Made by a program: the position numbers and the translations under genes
Shown: in pieces, positions 9,127-20,373 of the stretch
Layout of the letters: every line of letters begins with the position of its first letter
Position numbering within the stretch: position 1 is the stretch's first letter
Notes under the pieces: model-generated
Seen by the model: only the letters and a program-made list of their open reading frames with translations
Database searches by the model: none
Told to the model about the DNA's origin: nothing
NCBI GenBank assembly: GCA_020630065.1
Contig: JAHDCC010000007.1
Span: 1-64,000 of the forward strand
Length of the DNA: 64,000 nucleotides
Reading direction: 5' to 3'
DNA from: Acidimicrobiales bacterium
GTDB taxonomy: Bacteria > Actinomycetota > Acidimicrobiia > Acidimicrobiales > SZUA-35

Positions 9127-10416
9127 GTGCGACCTGAGGTCAGCTCGTATCTGTTTGTTGCTGTCGTGACCTTTGGGGTCACGGTCCTTACGGTGCCGCT
9201 TAGTCTGTTCGCAGCGAAACGGCTGAATTTGGTGGCTGCCCCGGACGAGAATCGGGTTCACAAAGACCCAACCCCAATGTTGGGTGGGGCGGCAATGTAT
9301 GCCGGGTTTGTCGCCGGGTTCTGCACCGCGTGGTGGTCTGGGCTGTTTGCGCCTGTGTTTGCTACTTCCACTGAACCGTATGTCGTGTTGATCGCCGCAA
9401 CAGTTGCTTTCGTAGTCGGTGTTGTTGATGACGCTCGCGATTTGTCGCCACCAGCCAAAACCATTGGGGTGTGTGTCGCCGCTAGCGCCTTGGTCATAGG
9501 CGGTGTGAGTATCATTTGGTTCCGGGTGCCGTTCCTGAACGTTTTTGTTCTCCCAACCGATTTCACGCTTTTGGTTACCATTTTTTGGGTGCTAGGTATG
9601 GCGAACGCCGTGAACTTCATCGATGGGTTGGATGGTTTGGCGGCAGGCGTTGTGGGTATCGGAGCCGCTGCGTTTATGTTGTATAGCCTGCGTCTCAGCG
9701 ACGTCGGATTGCTGGTCGAAGGCAACGTTGGCCCGTTGGTTGCTGTTCTCGTTGTCGGGATTTGCGCCGGGTTTTTGCCGTGGAACGTTTACCCTGCCCG
9801 GATTTTTATGGGGGACAGCGGGTCGTTGTTGTTGGGGACGATGATGGCGGCGTCGACAATGGCTGTCGGCGGTCGAACTTCGCAACCGTTCAGTGGGCAG
9901 ACATTCTTCTTTTATGCGCCGCTTGTTATTCCGCTCGTGATACTGGGTGTGCCCATTCTTGACACGTTTTTTGCGATAGTAAGACGAGCTAGTTCTGGTC
10001 AAGGTGTTGCCACCGCCGACAAAAACCATCTCCATCACCGATTGGTTCGGCTGGGTCACGGTCACCGACGCAGCGTCTTTATCTTATGGTCTTGGACGTT
10101 TCTGCTATCTGCGTTTGTTTTGTACCCGACGTACAACGAAGGGCAAGGCGACGGTATTGTCCCGTTAGGTGTTGGTACCGCAGCCCTTATTCTGTTGACA
10201 CTGTTCAAGCCTGGTTTCCAGCTGCGTTCGGCGGTAAATCGGCCCGTAGAGGCTATAAAGGCCGTCGCCGTGACCGCAGCGGCGGGGGACAAACAAGGAG
10301 CCATCGACCTACGTTCTAACCAAAAAGCGCCTCGTAACGGGGCCGAAGCTTCAGGGTTTGACCGCGACACCAAGCTTGCGAGCACGGTTGTGGATGAACC
10401 GTCTTCGGAAGGGTGA
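9127..10416 (+). CDS. wecA: Undecaprenyl-phosphate GlcNAc-1-phosphate transferase family (WecA/TagO/Rfe)
   Basis: Polytopic membrane enzyme that starts lipid-linked glycan synthesis by moving a sugar-1-phosphate onto decaprenyl or undecaprenyl phosphate. The family signatures are DDARDL, NFIDGLDGLAAG, FMGDSGSLLLG and the histidine block HLHHRL. About 11 hydrophobic segments are visible. The hydrophilic C-terminal tail of about 60 residues is longer than usual. A GTG start is used. The position just upstream of the atp genes matches mycobacterial rfe, which starts arabinogalactan linker synthesis. Confidence 0.92.
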   Translation: MRPEVSSYLFVAVVTFGVTVLTVPLSLFAAKRLNLVAAPDENRVHKDPTPMLGGAAMYAGFVAGFCTAWWSGLFAPVFATSTEPYVVLIAATVAFVVGVVDDARDLSPPAKTIGVCVAASALVIGGVSIIWFRVPFLNVFVLPTDFTLLVTIFWVLGMANAVNFIDGLDGLAAGVVGIGAAAFMLYSLRLSDVGLLVEGNVGPLVAVLVVGICAGFLPWNVYPARIFMGDSGSLLLGTMMAASTMAVGGRTSQPFSGQTFFFYAPLVIPLVILGVPILDTFFAIVRRASSGQGVATADKNHLHHRLVRLGHGHRRSVFILWSWTFLLSAFVLYPTYNEGQGDGIVPLGVGTAALILLTLFKPGFQLRSAVNRPVEAIKAVAVTAAAGDKQGAIDLRSNQKAPRNGAEASGFDRDTKLASTVVDEPSSEG

Positions 10417-10564
10417 GAGAACTAAGGAATGATGTACCTGATCTCTTCTGTATATGTAAGCCGGTCGGTTCTTTCGGCAGAAGGTTGTGAAACGGTGCAC
10501 AATGTCCGTATGTTGATGTGAGAGCTAGCCTAAACAATGCGCTGGCACAACCGAAAATCTCAAA

Positions 10565-10822
10565 GTGGAAGCTGAACAAACAACCCTAGGAAACCATCTC
10601 GTTAAGGGCAACGGAGGCTACGAGCTCGTACTCGCAGCACTCTTGCTTGGGGTTTTGGGTTACTGGCTTGACGGTCGATTTGGAACTCGCCCATATTTGA
10701 TGCTCGCTTGTGGAACATTTGGTTTCATCGGTGCCGGGGTTGCCTTGTACTACCGTTTCAAACACAGCCTCGCTCAGCTTCAGGCTGAAACAGATGAGCT
10801 AAGAGCGGCCGCCAATGGCTGA
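10565..10822 (+). CDS. AtpZ/AtpI-family small membrane protein
   Basis: An 85-residue protein with two membrane helices (about 20-38 and 44-63) and a charged C terminus. Its Gly-rich first helix followed by LDGRFGTRP resembles the ATPase gene 1 (AtpZ/AtpI-like) family, which helps c-ring assembly or Mg2+ supply. A GTG start without a strong Shine-Dalgarno sequence follows a 148-base gap that should hold the atp operon promoter, although I see no convincing -35/-10 pair there. It overlaps the next gene by 8 bases. Confidence 0.75.
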   Translation: MEAEQTTLGNHLVKGNGGYELVLAALLLGVLGYWLDGRFGTRPYLMLACGTFGFIGAGVALYYRFKHSLAQLQAETDELRAAANG

Positions 10823-11276
10823 GCCGGTCGCCGAAGCTGCAAGCTCCTCACCGATTCCTGAGATAGCGCGCGACCTCGCCCGCCGGTCGATTATCGGCCT
10901 TCCGGTAGGACTGCTCGTTGGTCTTGTTTACGGCGGATGGAACGGAGCGCTTTCTGTTTCGTTCGGTATCGGCATCGTCGTAGTTAATTTTTTACTTTCT
11001 GCCTACATGTTGTCATGGGCGGTTCAGATCTCGTACAGCTTGGTAACCTCAGTTGCGCTTGGGGGTTTTTTCATGCGCATGCTGATTATCGGCGCAGCTG
11101 TATTACTCGTCAAGGATGCTGCGTGGGTCAATCTTGTCCTTCTCGGCATCACGATAGTTATAACTCACTTAGGGCTACTGATGTGGGAGATGCGTTTTGT
11201 CTCATCTTCCATGGCACACCCCGGACTTAAACCAAAACCTTCCGGCACTTCTAAACCAGCTGCCGGATATCGATAA
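10815..11276 (+). CDS. atpI: ATP synthase protein I (AtpI-like)
   Basis: A 153-residue protein with four predicted membrane helices and a short Lys/Pro-rich tail, fitting the AtpI family that assists assembly of the c ring. It overlaps the preceding atpZ-like gene and is followed 15 bases later by atpB with the strong site AAGGAG, so translational coupling within the operon is expected. Sequence conservation in this family is low; position carries much of the call. Confidence 0.8.
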   Translation: MAEPVAEAASSSPIPEIARDLARRSIIGLPVGLLVGLVYGGWNGALSVSFGIGIVVVNFLLSAYMLSWAVQISYSLVTSVALGGFFMRMLIIGAAVLLVKDAAWVNLVLLGITIVITHLGLLMWEMRFVSSSMAHPGLKPKPSGTSKPAAGYR

Positions 11277-11291
11277 CAAGGAGACTGCTCA

Positions 11292-12044
11292 GTGCTCGCA
11301 CTTGAGTTCCCCCCAATTGAAAATCTCGTTGAGTGGCCCGCCTACTTCGGTGACGGTGAATTCTTCGCTTTCAACAAAATTGCACTAATCAGCGTGCTTG
11401 CGGTCGTCATCCCGACCGTGCTCTTTCTTCTTGCGAAAAAAGAGATGGTTCCACGAGGCCTGCAGAACATCTGCGAGTCAGCGATCGAGTTCGTAGAGAA
11501 CCAAGTAATCATGTCGGCGATTGGCCCCGAAGGTCTCAAGTACCTGCCAATGCTTCTTTCAATGTTCCTCTTCGTCTTCTTCGGGAACATCTTCGAAGTT
11601 ATCCCGACGTTCCAGATGCCAGCCAACGCCCGTATGGCGAACCCGCTGGTTCTGGCCCTCATTACCTGGGCAACCTTCATCTACGTCGGGTTCAAACACC
11701 ACGGCATCGGCTACCTCAAAGAGGTTATGGTCCCACCGGGTGTACCAAAAGCTCTTCTGCCCGTGGTAATCCCAATCGAGTTCCTCTCGACCTTCCTACT
11801 TCGCCCATTCGGCCTAGCAGTTCGTCTGTTCGCTAACCTTCTTGCCGGTCACATCCTGCTCGTTACGTTCGGCGTGCTATGTATCGCAGTATGGCGACTC
11901 GACGCCATGGCAATATTGGTGCCGTTCAGCTTCGCAACCTTAGTAGCACTCACTGGCTTCGAAGTAATGGTTTCGTTTATCCAAGCGTTCGTATTCGCAC
12001 TTCTGACTGCGGTATACATCAACTCTTCGATCCACACCCACTAA
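11292..12044 (+). CDS. atpB: ATP synthase Fo subunit a
   Basis: Membrane subunit forming the two proton half-channels against the c ring. The essential Arg178 lies in AVRLFANLLAGHIL. Further conserved stretches are FGNIFEVIP and the C-terminal FIQAFVFALLTAVYI. The 250 residues have family length. The GTG start is preceded by AAGGAG about 8 bases away. Confidence 0.97.
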   Translation: MLALEFPPIENLVEWPAYFGDGEFFAFNKIALISVLAVVIPTVLFLLAKKEMVPRGLQNICESAIEFVENQVIMSAIGPEGLKYLPMLLSMFLFVFFGNIFEVIPTFQMPANARMANPLVLALITWATFIYVGFKHHGIGYLKEVMVPPGVPKALLPVVIPIEFLSTFLLRPFGLAVRLFANLLAGHILLVTFGVLCIAVWRLDAMAILVPFSFATLVALTGFEVMVSFIQAFVFALLTAVYINSSIHTH

Positions 12045-12094
12045 GAAAACCAAAATTCTCAGGGCCTGAACATCTCGCCCTTTTGTCCCAGTAA

Positions 12095-12454
<360 letters not shown>

Positions 12455-12461
12455 GTCGCCG

Positions 12462-12989
12462 ATGTCATTTATCGTCCTAGCGGCAGAGGCCTCAGCCGAA
12501 ACAAAGAACCCGGTACTCCCAGTAGTAAGCGAAATGTTCTGGGGTGCGGTTACATTTACGGCGCTCTACTTGCTCGTCAAGTTTGTTTTGCTCCCACCGT
12601 TCAAGCGAACGATGAGCGACCGAGCAGCGACCATAGCGGCCGACAAAGACGCAGCAGAACTCGCCCGCCAGCAGGTGGCATCAGCAGACAGCGATGTCGT
12701 TGATCAACTAGCTGGAACACGAGCGGAAGCTGCGGCAATTATTGAGCAGGCGAGAGAAGAAGCAGAGGTCGAACGTACCAGGCTAGTCGGACGAGCAGAA
12801 CGAGAAGTTCAAGCGATGCGAGACCTCGCAGACACCGAACTTAGCTCTGCCCGTGACAAGGCTATGCAAGGTATGAAACCTCAAGTTTCCGAACTTGCAG
12901 CAGGCGCAGCGTCACGTGTCCTGAACCGTCAGGTCAGTTTAAGTGAAGCGCAGCCGGTGATTGACCGTCATCTCGCGAACCAGAATTAA
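12462..12989 (+). CDS. atpF: ATP synthase Fo subunit b
   Basis: Peripheral-stalk subunit with one N-terminal membrane helix (about 22-45), then a long charged coiled coil rich in Ala, Glu and Arg to about residue 160. At 175 residues it has normal length. It begins 7 bases after atpE and is followed 9 bases later by a second b-type gene, so the stator is probably a b/b' heterodimer. Confidence 0.93.
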   Translation: MSFIVLAAEASAETKNPVLPVVSEMFWGAVTFTALYLLVKFVLLPPFKRTMSDRAATIAADKDAAELARQQVASADSDVVDQLAGTRAEAAAIIEQAREEAEVERTRLVGRAEREVQAMRDLADTELSSARDKAMQGMKPQVSELAAGAASRVLNRQVSLSEAQPVIDRHLANQN

Positions 12990-12998
12990 GGAAGAAGT

Positions 12999-13529
12999 AT
13001 GTGGTATTCGATCATTGCAGCTGATGCACCAAACGGTGTTCACCTAGCTGGTGATAAGAACGAGATCTACTGGGGAACGGCAGCGTTTGTCGTCCTCATG
13101 ATCGTCTTGGTTCGCAAAGCTGGCCCAGCAATAATGAAGGGTCTCAGAGGTCGAACCGAACGTATTCAAGCTCAGCTTGACGACGCTCGGTCCGAGCGAG
13201 AAGAAGCAGAACTTGCACTTCAAGCCAAGACTGCTGACACTCCTGACCTGGCCGAAACCGAAGACCGTATCTTGGTTGAGGCTCACCAGACGGCAGCCAA
13301 GTTGAAGGCCGACATGATCGAACGGGCAACAGCCGAGGCTGAAGCGATTCGAGTTCGAGGCCGTCAAGATATTGAAAATCAGAACAAGCAGGCGTTGGCC
13401 GAAGTCAGGGGCGAGTTCGCTCGAATGACCCGAGGTGCCGCCGAAGCCATTGTTGTTGATGGGCTAGATGATGGCGCTCAAGGCAACCTGATCGACGCAT
13501 ACATCAACCAAGTCGACCAGCTGGCGTAG
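12999..13529 (+). CDS. Second b-type stator subunit (b'), ATP synthase
   Basis: A 176-residue protein with a membrane helix at about 25-42 and then a coiled coil. Its C-terminal half (AEAIRVRGRQDIENQNKQAL and beyond) resembles the b-like N-terminal half of the mycobacterial b-delta fusion protein. The delta gene follows 28 bases later as a separate reading frame. The sequence directly shows two tandem b-type genes. That this b' is the unfused ancestor or relative of the fusion is an inference. Confidence 0.88.
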   Translation: MWYSIIAADAPNGVHLAGDKNEIYWGTAAFVVLMIVLVRKAGPAIMKGLRGRTERIQAQLDDARSEREEAELALQAKTADTPDLAETEDRILVEAHQTAAKLKADMIERATAEAEAIRVRGRQDIENQNKQALAEVRGEFARMTRGAAEAIVVDGLDDGAQGNLIDAYINQVDQLA

Positions 13530-13557
13530 AGCAAAAAACGAGACCGGAGCAATAAAG

Positions 13558-14082
13558 ATGTCTGAAAGAATTACTGGCTACGCCGACGCAATGATTGCCG
13601 TTGCAGGTGCTGAAAACAACCTGGACGTAGTCAAGTCACAAATGGCCGAGTTCTCTCAAGCCGTGCAACAAAACGAAGAACTCCGATCAGCGCTCGGGAA
13701 CCGGCTACTTCCAGCCGCGACCCGAACTCAGATCGTCGACGACCTGCTAGCAGGTAAAGCCCTCGACACGACCCGAGCTCTCGTCGCTTTGGTAGTCGGT
13801 GCTGGTCGAGGTTCTGAGTTGCCTCAGATCGTGGACTCATTCATCGAGCGAGCAGCTACGGCATCTGGGCATCAGCTTGCGACTGTGCGCACAGCTGTCC
13901 CACTCACCGAAGACCAAAAGACCCGCCTTGCTCGGGCTCTTGAAAGCAAGGTCGGCGGAAGCATCGAACTTCAGAACATTGTCGACCCTGACGTAATTGG
14001 CGGGGCGATAACAACTATTGGAGACACCGTCCTAGACGGATCTGTTAACACACGCCTGCAACAAATGCGTGAAACCCTGTAG
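13558..14082 (+). CDS. atpH: ATP synthase F1 subunit delta
   Basis: Links the top of the alpha3-beta3 head to the b stalk. The 174 residues start with the family pattern [13 protein letters not shown]. The C-terminal block [21 protein letters not shown] matches the usual 'GG...GD.v.D.S' ending. It is not fused to b, unlike in mycobacteria. Confidence 0.93.
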   Translation: MSERITGYADAMIAVAGAENNLDVVKSQMAEFSQAVQQNEELRSALGNRLLPAATRTQIVDDLLAGKALDTTRALVALVVGAGRGSELPQIVDSFIERAATASGHQLATVRTAVPLTEDQKTRLARALESKVGGSIELQNIVDPDVIGGAITTIGDTVLDGSVNTRLQQMRETL

Positions 14083-14120
14083 CCCCGGCACCAACGAGAC
14101 AGAACAAAGAAAGAAATCAG

Positions 14121-15743
14121 ATGGCACTTTCGTTTGACCCCACCGAAATCACCGGGGCACTCAAGAAAAACTTAGACACACTGTCAACCGACTTGGAAAG
14201 CAAAACAGTCGGACGGGTCGCCGAGGTAGGCGACGGTATCGCTCGAGTTAGCGGACTCCCAAACGCCGCCGTTAACGAGATGCTCCGATTCGAAGACGGC
14301 ACTGTTGGCCTCGCTCTTAACCTTGACGAAGACACCATTGGTGCCGTGGTCTTGGGTGAAGTCAGCGGTATCCAAGAAGGCCAGTCGGTCGAAGCGACCG
14401 GCGAAATTCTCTCGGTACCTGTTGGTGACGGTGTCCTTGGTCGAGTGGTAAATATGCTCGGAGAACCCGTTGACGGCAAAGGCGCCCTAGTTGGTGTCGA
14501 AGACCGCCGGATGGAAATTCAGGCGCCAGGTATCATCGGCCGTAAACCAGTACACGAGCCAGTGCAAACTGGCATCAAATCGGTTGACTCGCTCATCCCG
14601 ATCGGTCGAGGTCAACGAGAACTCATTATCGGTGACCGCAAAACCGGTAAAACCACTGTCGCCATCGACACTATCTTGGCCCAAAAAGGCCTTGGTGTTA
14701 AGTGCATCTATGTAGCTATCGGTCAAAAAGGCTCGACCGTCGCTCAGACCGTTGCTCTGCTCGAAGAGTACGGGGCCATGGACTACACCGTCGTTGTAGC
14801 TGCCCCAGCATCCGATTCTGCTCCCTTCAAGTATCTGGCCCCTTACGCCGGTTGCGCCATGGGTCAGCACTGGATGGAGAATTCTGAACACGCTCTCGTC
14901 GTTTACGATGATCTTTCAAAGCAGGCTGAAGCGTACCGTCAGGTATCGCTTCTTCTCCGCCGCCCACCAGGCCGCGAAGCGTACCCTGGCGACGTCTTCT
15001 ATCTCCACAGCCGTTTGCTGGAACGTTCAGCGAAGCTCTCTGACGAATTGGGTGCAGGTTCTCTGACCGCTTTGCCGGTTATCGAAACCAAAGCAGGCGA
15101 CGTTTCTGCATATATCCCAACCAACGTGATCTCGATCACCGACGGTCAGATCTACCTCCAGGACGACCTGTTCAAATCTGGTGTTCGACCAGCCGTTGAC
15201 GTAGGTATCTCGGTTTCTCGAGTAGGTTCTGCCGCTCAGATCAAGGCCATGAAAAAGGCTGTAGGTACGTTGAAATCTGACCTTCAGCAGTTCCGTGACT
15301 TGGCTGCGTTCGCCGCTTTCGGTTCTGACCTCGACCCCGTATCACAAGCCCAGCTTGACCGTGGTTACCGACTAACCGAACTTCTTAAGCAAGGCATTAA
15401 CGCTCCAGTTCCGGTAGAGGAACAAGTTATTCTTCTCTACGCCGGCACCCGAGGTCACCTCGACAAAATCGCAGTTTCCGATGTTGGCCGGTTCGAAACC
15501 GAAGTTCTGGAATGGTTCCACAGCCGTCACAGCGACATCCTCAGCAGCATCAAAGATACTGGCGCGATGCCAGACGAAGAAGTTCTTGAAGCTTCACTCG
15601 GTGCGTTTGTTGACCAGTTCGTTGGCTCTGAGAGTGCCGTTGACTCACCCGACGTCGAAGCTCAAGCCGATGCCGACTCGAAGATGGTTGACGCTACAAA
15701 CACCCTCCCAGAAGAAGACATTTCCCGAGCGGAGGGTAACTAA
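14121..15743 (+). CDS. atpA: ATP synthase F1 subunit alpha
   Basis: Non-catalytic nucleotide-binding subunit. The P-loop is GDRKTGKT, and the family signature [14 protein letters not shown] is present. The N-terminal beta barrel and the C-terminal helical domain are complete (540 residues). The last 35 residues are acidic and variable, as in other actinobacteria. An AAGAAAG ribosome site lies ahead of the ATG. Confidence 0.98.
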   Translation: MALSFDPTEITGALKKNLDTLSTDLESKTVGRVAEVGDGIARVSGLPNAAVNEMLRFEDGTVGLALNLDEDTIGAVVLGEVSGIQEGQSVEATGEILSVPVGDGVLGRVVNMLGEPVDGKGALVGVEDRRMEIQAPGIIGRKPVHEPVQTGIKSVDSLIPIGRGQRELIIGDRKTGKTTVAIDTILAQKGLGVKCIYVAIGQKGSTVAQTVALLEEYGAMDYTVVVAAPASDSAPFKYLAPYAGCAMGQHWMENSEHALVVYDDLSKQAEAYRQVSLLLRRPPGREAYPGDVFYLHSRLLERSAKLSDELGAGSLTALPVIETKAGDVSAYIPTNVISITDGQIYLQDDLFKSGVRPAVDVGISVSRVGSAAQIKAMKKAVGTLKSDLQQFRDLAAFAAFGSDLDPVSQAQLDRGYRLTELLKQGINAPVPVEEQVILLYAGTRGHLDKIAVSDVGRFETEVLEWFHSRHSDILSSIKDTGAMPDEEVLEASLGAFVDQFVGSESAVDSPDVEAQADADSKMVDATNTLPEEDISRAEGN

Positions 15744-15746
15744 CCC

Positions 15747-16679
15747 ATGCCAGGTGGAGCCGAACGTGTTCTGCGCCGCCGCATAGGCAGCGTCAAGAAC
15801 ACCAAAAAAATCACCCGAGCTATGGAGCTTATTGCTGCTACTCGAGTTGCTCGTGCTCAACAGCGAGCTAGAGCCGCACGGCCATACGCCGAGCAGCTCA
15901 CAGGTGTTATCGAAGACTTAGCTGCCGGTGGGGTAGACGTTGACCATCCGTTGCTGCGCAAAGTCGAAGATGTCAACAAAGTTGGCTTCGTCGTATGCGC
16001 CGGCGACCGAGGTCTAGCAGGCCCTTACAACGCTGCGGTTCTTCGCTCTGCCGAGCGGGAAATCCAAGCGGTTCGAGCTGATGGCGGAGAGTACAAACTC
16101 TTAACCGTCGGACGGAAAGTAAGTGACTACTTCTCATTCCGAGGCTACGACATTGAAGAGTCTTGGGACGGGTTCACCGACAATCCGACCTACGAGGATG
16201 CTAAGGCTATAGCGAATCGAAGCCATGACCTTTTCGTCGAAAACGATGTCGATCAGGTTGTTCTGATCTTCACCGAGTTTGTCAGCTTAGGAACCCAACG
16301 GCCAGTCGTTCGTAAGTTCCTTCCTCTTGAATCGGTTGAGACCGTAGCTGAAGAAGGCGGCGGCGATTCTGAAGCGTTAGCCGGGTTTGCGTTTGAACCA
16401 TCGGCCGAAGGTGTTCTTGAAGACCTTCTCCCGCTGTACGTCGAATCACGTCTATTCGCTGCGTTGCTGGACGCCGCTGCGTCGGAACACGCTAACCGTC
16501 AGCGAGCGATGAAGGCTGCGACCGACAACGCCGAAGAACTCATCACGAAACTGGCTCGTGCCATGAACCGGGCTCGTCAAGAGTCGATTACCACCGAAAT
16601 TATGGAAATTGTCAGCGGAGCGGAAGCACTCGGCTCAGACAAAGAAAAACCTGAAGCAGTGCTGGTACCGCCAGCTTAG
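15747..16679 (+). CDS. atpG: ATP synthase F1 subunit gamma
   Basis: Central rotor shaft. The N-terminal coil begins RRRIGSVKNTKKITRAMELI, and the C-terminal coil has RQRAMKAATDNAEELI, both diagnostic. The central Rossmann-like part includes CAGDRGLAGPYN. The 310 residues match actinobacterial length. It starts 3 bases after atpA. Confidence 0.97.
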   Translation: MPGGAERVLRRRIGSVKNTKKITRAMELIAATRVARAQQRARAARPYAEQLTGVIEDLAAGGVDVDHPLLRKVEDVNKVGFVVCAGDRGLAGPYNAAVLRSAEREIQAVRADGGEYKLLTVGRKVSDYFSFRGYDIEESWDGFTDNPTYEDAKAIANRSHDLFVENDVDQVVLIFTEFVSLGTQRPVVRKFLPLESVETVAEEGGGDSEALAGFAFEPSAEGVLEDLLPLYVESRLFAALLDAAASEHANRQRAMKAATDNAEELITKLARAMNRARQESITTEIMEIVSGAEALGSDKEKPEAVLVPPA

Positions 16680-16731
16680 ACGCCGACAACTTGACCACAA
16701 ATAGATCTGAAAACACCCCAGGAGCAACTAA

Positions 16732-18194
<1,463 letters not shown>

Positions 18195-18195
<1 letters not shown>

Positions 18196-18593
18196 TGGCG
18201 TTCCAAGTCGAGTTCGTATCTCCTGAAGATTTGCTGTACTCAGGTCAGGCAACCCAGGTTGTTGCCCGCACCCGAGGTGGCGGCGAGATTGCCTTCTTGG
18301 AAGGTCACGAGCCGTTTGTTGGAAGCCTTGATACCTGCGAAGTTCGGGTCACCGAAGAGTCTGACGACATCGTCAAGTTTGCGGTTCGGGGCGGTTTCGT
18401 CTCAGTCGCTGGTAAGAAAGTGACGGTACTTTCAAACGGTGCTGTTCCGGCAGCCGATGTTGATGTCGCAGCTGCGAAAGCTCAACTTGAGACAGCGGAA
18501 GCCGCTATCGAGTCTGACTCTGAAGACACTGATGCGAAAGCCGACAAAAAGTGGGCGGAAGTACAGCTCTCAACCGCAGGTGTAGAAGCCTAA
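18195..18593 (+). CDS. atpC: ATP synthase F1 subunit epsilon
   Basis: Couples gamma to the c ring. The N-terminal beta sandwich (about 1-85) includes the family pattern GGGEIAFLEGHEPFVG. The C-terminal helical part (about 90-132) is Ala/Glu-rich and could play the inhibitory role known in the family. The GTG start in TAGTG couples it to atpD. It is the last gene of the operon, with a terminator 31 bases downstream. Confidence 0.94.
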
Positions 18594-18623
18594 CTAGTAA
18601 CGACAATTTGATACAACGCTGCA

Positions 18624-18657
18624 AAGTACCTCGTTCCGGGTTCGGAGCGAGGTACTT
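18624..18657 (+). terminator. Strong intrinsic terminator of the atp operon
   Basis: A 15-bp stem pairs 18624-18638 with 18643-18657 around a GGTT loop, with a single G-U pair. The sequence after it (GTTCGCTT) is only mildly T-rich. The minus-strand DUF2867 gene ends 37 bases further on, so the stem may serve both directions. Confidence 0.85.
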
Positions 18658-18693
18658 GTTCGCTTATGATTTACCACAGCTGCGGCCCGACTA

Positions 18694-19344
18694 TCAAGCG
18701 GTCGGTGACCGCTTTTCGGCTTGGATAGCAGAGCGTCGTTGCTGCCAGGCCGGTCCTAGACGTCGCATCAGAGCCGGATACACAATGTAGTGGCGAAACG
18801 GTGCGATAGCGGGCATATAGATTTGTCCTAATCGACCCCGGTTCTTGACATAGATACCCATCTGCCCGACATAGGTTAAGTCGTCGAGGGAAACCCACGC
18901 TAAGTGAATTGCTGCATGGACGGTCGAGTTAGAAAGTTCCAACACTGACTCGTTCTCAGTTTGGTAGACAACCTGGAAGTCTGATGCGCTGTCGTCCACA
19001 GTCTCAGCTGTCTTTCGTAACTCGGACGAAAGTCGGTCACGAAGCGAGGTCTCTTCACAACCAGGAATTGGTTGAGTTAGGACTTCTTCGTCCCAACCGA
19101 AAAGTTTTCCTAATTTCTCTCGGGCAGCGAACAAAAAATTCGAGGTCTTAGACCCTTCATTGTTAGCAAGGTCGAGCGTAAGGAAGAGCTTTGGAAGGTC
19201 CGGGAAATCTTCGTAGCTACCTGTCGTAGGTAGCTGCCACGCATCGATCAATTGAAAATCGCCTGCGAGTTCGTGAATATGCCATGTTCGGTCGTTATGG
19301 GCAGCCGTGTCGATACGTCTGCCTTCGAAAAGTTGGCCGGACAT
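18694..19344 (-). CDS. DUF2867-family protein
   Basis: A 216-residue soluble protein. The pattern 'DDLTYVGQMGIYVKNRGRLG' followed by a Pro/His-rich block (PAIAPFRHYIVYPALM) matches the DUF2867 family. That domain is often found in NAD(P)-binding SDR proteins, but here it stands alone. Function is unknown. The ATG at 19344 is chosen because GGGG lies 5 bases upstream; an in-frame TTG at 19377 is the alternative. Confidence 0.75.
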   Translation of the reverse strand: MSGQLFEGRRIDTAAHNDRTWHIHELAGDFQLIDAWQLPTTGSYEDFPDLPKLFLTLDLANNEGSKTSNFLFAAREKLGKLFGWDEEVLTQPIPGCEETSLRDRLSSELRKTAETVDDSASDFQVVYQTENESVLELSNSTVHAAIHLAWVSLDDLTYVGQMGIYVKNRGRLGQIYMPAIAPFRHYIVYPALMRRLGPAWQQRRSAIQAEKRSPTA

Positions 19345-19471
19345 TGAACCCCAGTTTCTTGTGTGCCTTTGAACCAATGGTAGATCCTGTGGTCCAGCCA
19401 GCTCGAACCGGGCGATATCGCCCGGCGGTCTGTCTCACCTCGAAAGAAGTGCGACATAGTTGGCTCGATGC

Positions 19472-20287
19472 TTAGTCGATGACGACTTGGTCGAGGCCGT
19501 CGGCGGCTTCGGGGAATTTCATGTCGAGGCTCTCCAACGTTTGGATCAGAATTTCCGAGATGGCGATATTGCGGTACCACTTGCGGTTGGCGGGGATGAC
19601 ATACCATGGGCTGTCGTCGGTTGACGTTTTGCTGATGGCGTCTTCGAACGCTTCTTGATAGGCGTCCCAGTGGCTGCGAGATTCAAGGTCACCGATCTCG
19701 AACTTCCAGTTCTTGTCCGGCTCGTCGAGGCGGGCCTGCAACCGTTCTTTCTGCTCATCTTTTGAAATGTGAAGAAAGATTTTGATTATTGTGGTGCCTT
19801 CATCGACGAGCATCTGTTCGAAATCGACGATGTGTTTGTAGCGGCGTTTCCACTGCTTTTCCGGCACTAGTTCAAGTACTCGAACCGCCAAAACATCCTC
19901 ATAGTGGCTGCGGTTGAAGATTGTGAGTTCGCCGTTTGCGGGCACCTGGGCGTGAGCCCGCCACAGGTAGTCGCGGGCTAGTTCTTTCGACGAAGGTTTC
20001 TTAAATGACGCCACCTTCACCCCAGACGGATTGACTCCGTCGAACACGTGTCGAATTGTGCCGTCTTTGCCACCAGCATCCATTGCTTGAATAACAAATA
20101 GCACTCTGTGCTTTTGTTCGGCCCAGAGAAGGTCCTGTAGCTCCTCCAAGCGACTGTTCAGCTCTTCGAGGCGTGCTTGCCCTGCTTTCTTGTCGCCGTC
20201 GAACGAGGGGGTAGCTGACGGGTCTCGCTCCGAGAGGTCAAGCTTGGAACCAGGTGAAACTTTGAGGTCATCGATAGTGAACGGCAT
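19472..20287 (-). CDS. ppk2: Polyphosphate kinase 2 family protein
   Basis: Transfers phosphate between polyphosphate and nucleotides (ADP/ATP, or AMP/ADP, depending on class). It is a single-domain PPK2 of 271 residues. The Walker A-like motif is DAGGKDGTIRHV, Walker B is FNRSHYEDV, and WKFEIGDLESRSHWDAYQ is the conserved lid and helix region. The length and the 'WKF..GDLE.R..WD.Y' block fit the AMP/ADP-using group, but the class is uncertain. A TATCGT -10 box lies 7 bases before the ATG. Confidence 0.93.
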   Translation of the reverse strand: MPFTIDDLKVSPGSKLDLSERDPSATPSFDGDKKAGQARLEELNSRLEELQDLLWAEQKHRVLFVIQAMDAGGKDGTIRHVFDGVNPSGVKVASFKKPSSKELARDYLWRAHAQVPANGELTIFNRSHYEDVLAVRVLELVPEKQWKRRYKHIVDFEQMLVDEGTTIIKIFLHISKDEQKERLQARLDEPDKNWKFEIGDLESRSHWDAYQEAFEDAISKTSTDDSPWYVIPANRKWYRNIAISEILIQTLESLDMKFPEAADGLDQVVID

Positions 20288-20294
20288 CTACCTG

Positions 20295-20300
20295 ACGATA
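20295..20300 (-). promoter_or_regulatory. Leaderless -10 box, ppk2
   Basis: TATCGT on the minus strand, with a 7-base gap to the ATG at 20287. Confidence 0.5.
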
Positions 20301-20373
20301 GTGAAATTTCGTCGCCTGTCCTCCCGGCAGTTGATTTATTCGTCCGGTCTCAGACCCTGTACGGTTAAGGGCA

